Below, piece after piece: positions 11,374 through 21,200 of a stretch of DNA of 64,000 nt; the stretch's first letter is position 1; every line of letters starts with the position of its first letter. The stretch is from assembly GCA_014529385.2 (NCBI GenBank), contig CM043962.1:37539098-37603097 (forward strand). Direction: 5' to 3'. A program made the translations under genes and the position numbers. The notes below the pieces were generated by a model. It worked only from the letters and a program-made list of their open reading frames with translations, was not told the DNA's origin and did no database searches. This DNA comes from Adiantum capillus-veneris (lineage: Eukaryota; Streptophyta; Polypodiopsida; Polypodiales; Pteridaceae).

Positions 11374-11600
11374 TGTTGAAATTAGGGTTGCAGAGAAACA
11401 CACACAGCTTGGAGAAGACGAAGGAAGCTCAAGGCACACAATAGAGAGTGTGTTACTTAGTGTGCTATGGAAAGATAGATAGCCCTAGAGTGATGAGCGT
11501 ATATACAATGCACGGGGGAAAAAAACTCCTAAAGAGGGAAAAAATGCCCCGGCGGTCCTAGTGTGCTCACACACATCACTACCACATGTATATGGTAACA
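11374..11600 (-). mobile_element. Copia element, 5' LTR
   Basis: 227 bp with proper TG...CA ends on the plus strand (TGTTGAAATTAGGG to ATATGGTAACA), abutting the primer site. A TGTATATACG stretch on the minus strand (about 11505-11515) is a possible TATA element for transcription of the element. Followed by TCTCC (11601-11605). Confidence 0.88.
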
Positions 11601-12239
11601 TCTCCCAAGGTTGTCCACGTGGTTTTATATATATCTACAAGCCAAGGCCATCACACGTCCACCACATATCTGCTCCTACTGGAAATATCTAGCCAAGGCA
11701 ACCCCTGGAAACTCCAAATATCTACTAGTGATGGCCCAGTAAAGCCACTGGTGAGTCGGGCCACTAGTCACTTGGCTGGCCCACTGGACGGGCCTAGCAT
11801 GCCGGCCTGCTCCACAATCGCCTCGGCTAGTAAATATGTGATGTCTGGTAGCTCTTGAATGCTCTAAAAAGTATGGACATAGGCTAGACACACTATGGAT
11901 GATGAATGCTACCTCTCTTGCCAAAGTGGTCCAAGCCCCACCCTGGTCGATCGATGTGTCCACACCGGGCGCTCGTCGATGGGCCAGTCTAAGAGTGCCC
12001 GGGCGCCCATACCAAGTATGGTCCAACTCGAAGGGGGTGTCCTCTAGAGCATGTTTACCAAGGTGGCCATGCAATCTGAGCCCTGTGTAGCCTTGTATCC
12101 CTATAGCCCCGCTATAGATGCCCGCCACTATTCCACTCACCGTCTTGATGAGTGGTCCGGTGAGTGGGGTGGCATGCCAAGAACCTAGAAAGAGCTACTG
12201 CAAAAAAGAACTGGGGGTTTCCTAAAATTTAGCCTAAAA
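11601..12239 (+). mobile_element. Older LTR, right part, then unassigned sequence
   Basis: 11601-11815 continues the LTR interrupted at 6503 (aligned with 12893-13095). Homology stops at about 11815, and 11816-12239 (about 425 bp) has no match seen elsewhere in the window and no convincing gene. A 154-residue minus-strand open frame here (11676-12140) crosses the homology border and shows no motif. Confidence 0.5.
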
Positions 12240-13172
12240 TGTAGGGTAGGTAGTCGGAGCGACTACAGATGCCTATGGCACCCTAGAATGTAGCCACACT
12301 ATTGGTTTGCTCAATCTAACTTCCCCAATGACTGGGCTAACTTGCAAGACCCGATAAAGCAGTCCCACTGGGTGTGGCAAAAATGAGAGTACTTATAGAT
12401 GGAAATGGTGCGCACAGTGCTCTCTAGTGGTGGGGTGCTCTGGATGCATGCGGACTCACAAGCTAGCTCAAAACCTACATACAAAGCAAAAACTTGAGAA
12501 TAGAACAAGACAATGAGCTGAACAAGAACTAAAATAGTATACTCGACAACCACAAGCCCTCCAAGGCAGCACCATGTACATAACCAAATGACCATACAAG
12601 ACTAGTCTGGTTGCGGCTAGCTCTTCCCAATCTACGACTACACAACAAGGTACAATGGAGATGTAGAGGCTGCGATGGAATGGGTGCAATGTACAAGACA
12701 CAACTAAAAACCACAATGTAACTAGACAACAAGACTACAAGGCTCACATGCCCAACTGTAGATAACCAAGGTGAAGTGCTCCAAGGCTAGTGCCCAAGAG
12801 TGCAAGGCAAGTGCTCTAGATGGTGACACACATAGTGGTAAGGCTATGGCAAGACTATGGTAAGACTCACAAAACTCTGCTAGTCTCTCAAGATTGTCTC
12901 TATCCCAAGGCTGTCCTCATGATGTTGTATATATCCACAAGCCAAGGCTATCGCACGGCCACCACATACTTGCTGCTACTAGAAATATCTAGCCAAGGCA
13001 ACCCTTGGAAACTCCAAATATCTACTAGTGGTGGCCTAGTAAAGCCATTGGTAAGTCAGGCCACTAGTCGCCTGGCTGGCCACTGGACGGCCCTACGGCC
13101 TGGTCCACCTATGCATTGAACTTATTCATCTTCTCCAAGCTGTGTGTGCATCCCTCAACCCTAATTCCAACA
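12240..13172 (+). mobile_element. Older copia-type LTR, second copy, with primer site
   Basis: About 933 bp, beginning TGTAGGG and ending TAATTCCAACA, directly followed by ATTGGTATTAGAGCAGG, an initiator-Met-type primer site with one C-to-T change. It aligns with 5857-6503 plus 11601-11815. In plus orientation it is the 5' LTR of a largely deleted copia element whose pol scrap lies at 13500-13800. Confidence 0.65.
12250..12266. repeat. Hairpin near the LTR start
   Basis: GTAGTCG-GAG-CGACTAC: perfect 7-bp arms around a 3-nt loop, about 10 bp inside the LTR. The copy at 5865-5881 has the same right arm but a mutated left arm. Confidence 0.65.
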
Positions 13173-13478
13173 ATTGGTATTAGAGCAGGTTGTGTCCTCC
13201 CATGCATAGTCACCAGCACTCGCCTGCTCACTTTCTCCTGTTTGGGTGAGCTTTAGTGAGCCTCAGGTGCCACTAGTCCCCTGACTGGCCACTGGACGGC
13301 CCTATGGCCTGGTCCACCTATGCATTGAACTTCTTCGTCTTCTCAAAACTGTGTGTGCATCTCTCAACCCTAATTCCAACAATTGGTATCAGAGCAGGTT
13401 GTGTCCTCCCAGGCATAGTCACCAACACCCGCCTACTCACTTTCTCCTATTTGGGTGAGCTTTAGTGAGCGTCAAGAG
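13061..13478 (+). repeat. Tandem duplication of LTR end, primer site and leader (209-bp period)
   Basis: 13061-13269 and 13270-13478 are near-identical and each carries the LTR terminus, the primer site and a leader ('gggtgagctttagtgagc'). The primer site therefore occurs twice, at about 13173 (GGTATTAGAGC) and 13382 (GGTATCAGAGC, unmutated). Confidence 0.8.
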
Positions 13479-13499
13479 GCTAATTAATATGTACCAAGG

Positions 13500-13800
13500 A
13501 TCAAAAAATAACGTTTGTCTATAGCTGCACTTGCAAGACCTGGTCTTTATTGTCAAATTTGTGGATGACAAATGTATGATCTCAGTTTTGGTGATGAAAT
13601 ACTTGCATCTAGAATTTTGTGTTGTGGGTTATATAAGCTCACTTTGGATACAATTGTGGACCAAAATTTTGCAAATGTAGTTGTAGATTCAAAGGCTATT
13701 TTAGATACAAAACTTTTCCATGCTTATTTTGGGCATCTAAATTTTGCTATTTTGCTGCGTTTGTAGAAATCTAATATGGTTGCTTCTTTGCCGCCAGTGT
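13500..13800 (+). pseudogene. Copia pol scrap (protease to pre-integrase)
   Basis: Plus-strand frames match the copia element in this window: KFVDDKCM, then DLSFGDEILASRILCCGLYKLTL and AILDTKLFHAYFGHLNFAILL (compare LWHARFGHLNFASLLHL). The first block is in another frame and a stop follows the last, so it is dead. It lies downstream of the plus-strand primer sites, consistent with one internally deleted element. It ends abruptly at about 13800 against an unrelated minus-strand gag. Confidence 0.75.
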
Positions 13801-14215
13801 AACAAAAATATGTTTCTCTTTCTTTGGCAACATGAAGATTTGCTTTGATTTTGTCATTGTCCTTCTCCTTTGCTTGATCTTTGAAGTAGCATTTGGATGG
13901 TGGATGAGTGCTCTTGCCACAATGCACACAAGGGTTAGCTTTCCGAAATTCTTTGATGATATGACCTTGCTTACCACAATGAGATCATGCCCTTTGATTT
14001 TTTTTGCTAGGTGTAACCATAGTGCCTCCATGATCTTCTCTTATTGCTTCTTTAATCTTCTTCTCCGCATCTTGGAGAGAGTTGATGAAATCCTCAAGCT
14101 TGGGTATAGGCTCCTTCTCCTTTAGCAAGGTAACAATTTGGTTGTATGGCTTTGGTAAAGACTTGAGAAAACTTGCTACCTTGTCATGTTCATCCACTTT
14201 GGCTTTGATCTAAGA
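13800..14215 (-). pseudogene. Copia gag scrap (UBN2-type, two zinc knuckles)
   Basis: Minus-strand 14197-13985 encodes DEHDKVASFLKSLPKPYNQI and then KEKEPIPKLEDFINSLQDAE, typical of the C-terminal part of the plant copia UBN2 capsid. Further on, SHCGKQGHIIKEF (third Cys replaced by Phe) and CVHCGKSTHPPSKC (complete) are two nucleocapsid knuckles, in a frame shifted relative to the capsid. It belongs to a different copia lineage from the element at 6504-11600, which has one knuckle. No pol follows, because the sequence switches to the plus-strand scrap at 13800. Confidence 0.7.
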
Positions 14216-15283
14216 CTGTGACCAACCTATCCACTTTGTCTTTGATTAGTGATGTCTCTACGATATGGGATGACAGCCTAAATTTGACTGCCAAGATGAT
14301 AGGAGATGGCAAATATGGACCACTAATAGTTGAAGGGGGTATCTAGGAAACCTTGTGGTAAGTCTAAAATTCAAAAGTGAAGCTACAGGGTTGGCTCATA
14401 AGTGTTTGCTCAGAAGCTTGATATCGTTGCTTAGTTTAAATGTGTAGTGTCTCATTGTAGAACTAAAGCTTGCAGCAGGATTGAGCTTTCAAGTGGCAAG
14501 CATTAGAAGTGGCTTGAGACTCCAAGTTGGAGCATAACTCAAAGTCACTCCATGCCTTGGACAACTCACAATTTCCAAGAAGTGGCCAAAGAGAATGTAT
14601 CTCCCACTTCTATTAACTAGAATATAAAATGAGCACACCTATTGATGCTCTTATTCCTAAAAGAGTGTATTAAAAAATGGACTACTAAAAACAAGAAAAC
14701 CAAGAGGAAATTGGAAGGCCTAGGAGTTGGAGGTGCTATAATTCCAATTATAGTAAACCAACGGGGGAAATAGAGAGAGCCATTCATTTTGCAAAAGAGA
14801 AAATATTGCATTAGAAAGACTATCTTGGAATGAGAAAAATGTGGTCCTCTTATAGGTGAAACGAGAGAACCTTATTGACATAATATATGATGTTAGAGTG
14901 CATGGGTGCATGGGAAATGAGTGCATCTTTGTACACGATATTAGTGCATGGCTAGGCTAGGCTAAGGTTACACAAAGAGAGAGTGAGAAGGAAAAAGGGA
15001 TGGCTATGGCATAGATTGAGGTTAAGACCCAACATTTATATGTGTCTACAATTCAAGATAGTGTTTTAAATATAAGTAAGGCAAAAACCTCTTTGTGGCA
15101 TAGCGGATAAGGCCGTTTGGGCCATAATGATATAAAAGATCTATCTTGCTTTGGGTTACTTGCATGTCTTCATTGTATAAGACTGTTCTGTATATGAATG
15201 GGAATTATACCACCTTTTCATGTACATACTTTCTAGGGTCTTTTGTAATCTGAAAGGATTCTTTGGTGTATACATTGTTACTG

Positions 15284-15285
<2 letters not shown>
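14216..15285. other. Intergenic, no gene seen
   Basis: Only short unrelated open frames; no splice-consistent coding stretch, no LTR borders recognised. Confidence 0.5.

Positions 15286-15347
<62 letters not shown>
15286..15347. repeat. (AC)31 microsatellite
   Basis: Uninterrupted 62 bp of alternating A and C. Open frames across it (Cys/Val or His/Thr runs) are artefacts. Confidence 0.98.
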
Positions 15348-15349
<2 letters not shown>

Positions 15350-17054
15350 GTACATGCTATTTGTTAGTCTTTGACTCTAACCAATGCTTACAACATATGA
15401 CTAAAAAAACTCAATAAATCTTCCAAAGCATTTTTTCCATGCTCATGAAAGAGAAGTGATGGCCTTTTGATGGAAACTAAGATGGATAATGATATATGAA
15501 TAATAAAAAGAAGCACAAAAAGTAAAGCTGATTTTGGATGGAATGGTTGTTGAACTTTTGAGAATGTCACTGCCTCTTTGTGTCCTACTATTTTAGACCA
15601 TTATTTTATCAGATACTTTTGGCTTTATACTAAACTATTAAAGTCTGAAATAAGTAAAAATATAATTAATCTAATTATTTGTAGGTTTTCATATGGATAA
15701 CAACTGATGGGCTCTTTGACACCTATAAAATCGTATTCACAACTAACAATATCTGCTAGTTTTGTTGATGTGGATGTAGATGAGAGTCCTATCCTTGCTT
15801 AAAGTGTTTACGTTTGTTGCAATTTGATCTTAAAGATGAAGACTTAGTTCATCTACAAACTTGTTTCATGTCGTGATGTATAGGATAACTAAAATGAATA
15901 TTTGATTGATTGTACAAGAATCCTTTGAATACATAAATGCTTTTGTGCAAATACTTTCTTGATGTTTGGAGCTAGCTATCTTTTAAACATGGTGCTCTTT
16001 TGTGTTTTAGTCTATTTAGGATAATATCATGCATGCACATACGCATCCGCGCACGCACACACAATTTCATTTGCCTCTTAAGATGGGTTTAGAAGGTGCA
16101 ATGAAGAAGAAGAGGGATTGCTTCTCCTACATTGTGGTGCATTCACGCAAAGCGAGGGCATTTTTTCTTCTTTTGTTGGATAGTACCAGAGGGATTGATC
16201 ATGGAAAACTTATTGTACCACATAAGTGCATGGAAGGGGAGTTATTCAACAATATAAATAAGCATATAAGCTAGGGGTAGGCAGTGAATAATTTACACTT
16301 CTAAATTTATAAGTAGGGGGTGTGATTAATCTCATTTGAGGGGGGAGAGGGAAAGGGGAAGGAGAAGAGGTAGAGAAGTATTGGAAGGAGATGAACATGT
16401 ATTCTGAGTATGAAGTCTATCAATAACATATATCTACATTGACTTATATAGATAAAGGTCTCCATGAATAAATCAGGCACACACATTGTTGGCTTTGTAT
16501 TTCCATCTGATATCAATTGAAAGTTAGTTTTTGATATTACAAGCCTTAGATACTTTTCACATAATCAACTCAAGTTAATATTACTTATATGCTACCATTG
16601 AGAGGATTACTTAACAAGTAATTCTTATTTTTTGTTCTTTCTTATGGTGTTAGGGTTGTTTGAGGCTTAGGAATAAGGAGAATCACATCAAGATATATTG
16701 ACATAAAATATATTTAAAAAACACGAAAGAGATTTATACTATGCCGTAATGTGTTTTCAAGAGCTATCTAAAGCCTTATTTGTAAGATAGGGGTACAATA
16801 TTGGGGGACAGTAGGTCCATTGTGTGGCTAGCTCACTGGCATTTGAGGTGTGTTGTTGTATAGTCAACAATAGTGAGGACAGTCATCGTTTTGTTATGGG
16901 ATGGTGGTTTGGAAATGTTATGGCAAGCCAAGTACTTGCAACCTTTTTGAGCTATGACCATCAACCTCAATGTCAAAGGAGCTTCTGCTTTGTTATGCTA
17001 TCCTTTTTGAACCACCTCTAGAGCAAAGTGGCCTTTTGTAGGCGTTCAATTTTT

Positions 17055-17058
<4 letters not shown>
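15348..17058. other. Intergenic, no gene seen
   Basis: AT-rich with scattered short frames. A small AC-rich patch lies at 16030-16062. Nothing supports a gene. Confidence 0.5.

Positions 17059-17110
<52 letters not shown>
17059..17110. repeat. (CT)n microsatellite
   Basis: About 40 bp of CT, then a TT interruption and a further ten bases. It lies about 1.2 kb upstream of the host gene's start codon; CT/GA tracts are common in plant promoters and leaders, but this distance makes a role speculative. Confidence 0.95.
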
Positions 17111-18256
17111 ATTTAAACATCAATGGCCTTGGATCCTTGCACTTGAAGCTAATTGTGCGTAATGGTAACACATCGACTACATAGAGTTTCATACCGCATC
17201 CAAATCAATGTGTGGGTGGAACTATGACGACTTATTGGCAATGCCATGCAATGCCATTTCTGGGAATGTGTAGATGGTCGAAGTACAAATGGAAGGGCAT
17301 GGAAGAATTGCTATCTAGGTGAAGACAAATGTGGTGCTTGTGCAAGTGGAGAAGGAGAGGAGGATGGATGCTATGGAGTTGGAGATGGCAAGGGATGTGT
17401 GCCTTTCAAAAAGGGAGAATGGAAATGGTGCTTGGTGTTATGAGGTTGAGAATGGAGAAGACACAGAGAAGGATCTATGGTAAAATATGTAAGCCTTGCC
17501 TTTAGGGCATTCACACAACACAACAACCGTTTTCATTTCAAGTAAATTGTTTTACCTTATAGGTAGAGCCGAGTCTTTCAATGGGTGGGCCTAGAGGTCA
17601 GTGCTTGGGTGTGGGGTGCTCAGTAGTTTTGCATGGGGTGCCCTCTATGCCCTCGAGGGCCCAAAGTAGGGCACTCTTTGTAAATAGCCTTAGAAGTTCA
17701 ATTTCCCTCAAAACCATTGGGCCCTAAAATGCATGACAAATTAGGATGTGTCATTCTGTAGAGTCAACTCATTGAAGGTCAAGGCCAGGTGTGAACTGAA
17801 AATGGGGATAGGTCCGATAGGTTTTAAAAGCGCTATCAATTCTCCTGTCTAATAAGCTCATAGATTCGCCATAGCCCGAAGTTTTCACAGCAGAATATGA
17901 AGGGAAAGTTTCGCAGCAAGCTTCATTCCCTAAGCTGAGCTTTTCACTTCTTTGTAAGTATCTGTGGCATTTCAAGTGTCAAAAGAGGACGCAGGTGATA
18001 GGATCCCGCTCTCTTACGAGCTTCTTAACCCATGGATTTGCAGAGATTTCACTTGAGCAGAACAGTTTGGAGAGGTCCGAAGAGAATCCATTGTACCAGA
18101 AGAATTACAATGGCAGATGCTTTTGCTACGGCAACTTATCCACATTGCTCTTTCAAGAAGCTCAGTCGATCGAAGCTGATAGCTAAGAATTGGCCTTTTA
18201 AAGCATGAGAGACCCTAGTTTTCTTGTTCCTTCTAAGACTGCCTACTTGTACATAC
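17111..18256 (+). promoter_or_regulatory. Upstream region and 5' leader of the host gene
   Basis: No TATA box is obvious at a fixed distance. The transcription start is unknown. Within the likely leader, a 63-codon plus-strand open frame (17995-18186) and in-frame sequence from 18224 upstream of the chosen ATG are possible upstream or extended frames. Sequence from about 17990 is less AT-rich than further upstream and merges into the coding exon. Confidence 0.35.
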
Positions 18257-21200
18257 ATGGCGAGGTCTGGATCAGACCATGATCTTTCTATAAAGGAAAT
18301 GGTTGGTGTATGCGATAATGGTGAAGAAGTGGCAAGTGATTTTGGCACTCTTTCGGTTCAAAGAATGGAAGATAGTGAATGTGCTTATCATATTGTGGTG
18401 TGCAAATTGCCAGGTACCTCTACATCTTTTCAACAGAAATTTAGCTCAACTGGTCCTAAGGATCCTGAGGGATGGGCAGCAGCATATTGTTTTGCCTTAA
18501 GCACAGGATGCCTACCTGCCTTTAGAGCATTCCTATTTGAGCATCTGGAGAGAGTAAATTTCGGATCAAGTTGTCTAACAGATCAGAGCTGCTTGACAGT
18601 GTTCATAAATTTGAGGAAGAATGCATTTCTTGGCCTTTGCTTCAGTGCTGCAGTTTGCAGGTTTCAAGATGGTTCTCTGCGGTCTGTATCTTTCAGAAGC
18701 AGTAGTGAACAAGCTGGATTCGAACAAGTTACTGCATTCTTCAACAGCCCTAAACTAAGGAACTGGGTGCTGAGGTCTGTTAAAATGGGTACATCAATTG
18801 CAGGTGAGCTGGAAAACCACAGACGAGATGGTATGCCCATGGCTGTATGCAAGTGCTGTGGTGAATTGGAACCTTCAGACTGTTCTAATCAGCAAAGCCA
18901 ACAGGTTAGCCTGCAGGTTGTACTTTGAAAAGAAAATGGTAACTAACAGTGTCCATGTGTACTACGCTTGAGTCTCATTGTAAAGCTTATACAGTTCTGC
19001 CAGTTAGACTGTGGATATCTAGAACATACATCACCTTATTTTGGTTTGTTTTGCTCAAGAGTTCCAGTGAAGGCAGCGATGCATTGTCCTTTGTTCTTGG
19101 TTGAACTTTCCTAATGATATTAAGATGCTTGTGATTACTTCTTTCAGGCTAGCGAGGAATACCGTTGCTCAGCTTGCCTTGTGATGGAAAGGAAGCTGAT
19201 TTTTGCGATCAGGTTGGAAGCACAGGTTAGTCTTCAGCATGGGCCAACAATTCAAGGATGTGTCTTTTAGCAGGGATTTTTGTTGGGCATCCAGACAGGT
19301 TTTTAACAGGTGTTAGTTGGGATCAGCAGGATGTTTTGAATCACCTACATTCAGTTAATTAGCTAAAAGGAGGGCAAATAAAGGGTAACACTTCAGGACT
19401 TGACAGAAACATCATTTGTTGCATCTGCTTTTGCTTGGAAGTTCATGAGATTCAGGTTGTAGGAGCTTGGGTCAACTCAACAAATATTGCTTCATTTGGG
19501 TGGAAGGATTTCAAATGTTGCGTATTGCATCTGCTCTTGCTTGGAAGTTCATGTAAATCAGGTTGTAAGAGCTTGGGTCTACTCAACAAATATGCTTCAT
19601 TTGGGTGGAAGGATTCTCACGATAGCTTGTTAAGACACCTAAATCGGCAGAGTCAAGGTAATTCCCCTTTAGGTGAAGGGGATTAGCAGACAAGGCAGTC
19701 TTCACATTAGATGGGGTACACACTGGGGTTTAATATTAGGGACGTTTCTGTCTCTACTCGATACATATATTGTGGTGGTGACCTGTGTTGTTGTTGGTGG
19801 TGAAGCAGGGTGAAGTTGCAGAGTGCTGGGAGACTCTCTGGAGCGAAGCTGGTTCTTTCACCACACATGATAATGATGATGTTTGCTGTGTATGTGGCTG
19901 TGAAGACAATGAAGACCTGGATGACCTTGTGAGTTGAATTTGGAATTTGCATTGCTGCATCTTTGGATTGCTCTTACAGCTTCCCGCTTATAGTCTGTGC
20001 ATTGGTGTCTTTGTAGGTACCTTGCATCTGCCAATCCAGTGAAGCTGTTGTCCATACAAGTTGTTCAGTAGCATGCAAGCCAGTTGCTTTCTACAGGGTC
20101 TCTATGCCAAACTCCACCCCTGGGTGTTTGATTTGTGGCCGAGGTGTAGTTTCACCAGATAGGGGTTCGGCGAATCATGAAATAGCAGCTAGGAGCTTAA
20201 AGAGGTCAATCATGTTGAGTCAGGTAGCAGGTGGGGACATGAAGAGACCACGAACAAATAGCACAGATGGGGTGAAGCAAAGTGAAAACATGCCTAATGT
20301 TGATCGCTCGTTGTTAAATCATGTTAGGATTAATAATAGTGCAGTGCAAACAGAGGCTAAGGAGCCAGATTATACCAAGGTAACTTTCAGGTTTTATATT
20401 TCCGGTGCTACTTGTATCTAAGTGGAATGAGTGCTAATCAAATTGATCTTTTTATATTTACAGGTTGGTTATGTTCGTCATTTGTGGCGGTCCGCTGATA
20501 CTCCGGCAATCGTACCTTTCAAAAAACGTAGAATACAAATTTCTGAAGTTCAACGGTCTCCATCTCCTCCTATCAAACCTTTGCCTTCTAAGGATGCACC
20601 TCACTCACCAAAAGGACCCCTGTTGGGATCGTTTCCAAAGCCTGTTTCCATGCTAACCAAGTCACCCTCTCCAAAGCTGGAAGATTCTCATTCTAATAAT
20701 GCTGGGTCATTATTTTCCTCTTCGCCATTGACTTCTCCGAAGTCTTCAACTGTAGTGCACTGCATCTTTGACACCATATCAACCGTGCCAAATTTTCCTC
20801 CTACAGAGGCAGCATCCCCACTTCCTATGTCTTGTTCCCCAGAGACCGTTCCTTCCAAATCCAGGTCACTTTCTCCTAACCGAATATGCTCATCACTAAC
20901 AAGTCTTTCACCAAAATATGCATCTCTGCCAAGATCGCTCTCAAGTTTCAACTCATTACCTGTCCATCTTCCCAGGTTACCTTCTCTGAGAATGTTGGAC
21001 GAATCTGCAAATCCGATGAAGTCTCCAGAATTGGAAAGCTCACAGGTTTTCACTCCCCACTGTGATAGGATTACACCGAAGGTCATCCAAGAAACTGAGA
21101 ATGTTCACATGCACTCTATATCGACATCTGCAAATCCTAATCAGCCTAGTACTAGCCAGGAAGTAGAGGATGGTGAGTTGGTCATTTCAACTGAAAAGAT

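Larger units (their letters stand above)
6504..11600 (-). mobile_element. Nearly intact Ty1/copia retrotransposon
   Basis: 5,097 bp bounded by 226/227-bp LTRs and flanked by TCTCC duplications. On the minus strand the order is 5' LTR, initiator-Met-type primer site, gag, protease, integrase, reverse transcriptase, RNase H, polypurine tract, 3' LTR, which is the copia order (integrase before RT). The gag-pol frame is one open frame apart from two nonsense codons and one frameshift, so it looks recently silenced. It is inserted in an older LTR, giving a clear relative age. Confidence 0.92.

Noticed and set aside
11676-12140. 154-codon minus-strand open frame
   Set aside because: It crosses the border between the older LTR and unrelated sequence and has no motif; the homologous LTR does not keep the frame.
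19435-19686. 83-codon plus-strand open frame
   Set aside because: It lies inside intron 2 over a tandem duplication; the splice-consistent exons skip it.
20688-21086. 132-codon minus-strand open frame
   Set aside because: Antisense to exon 5 of the host gene, whose frame is open far longer.
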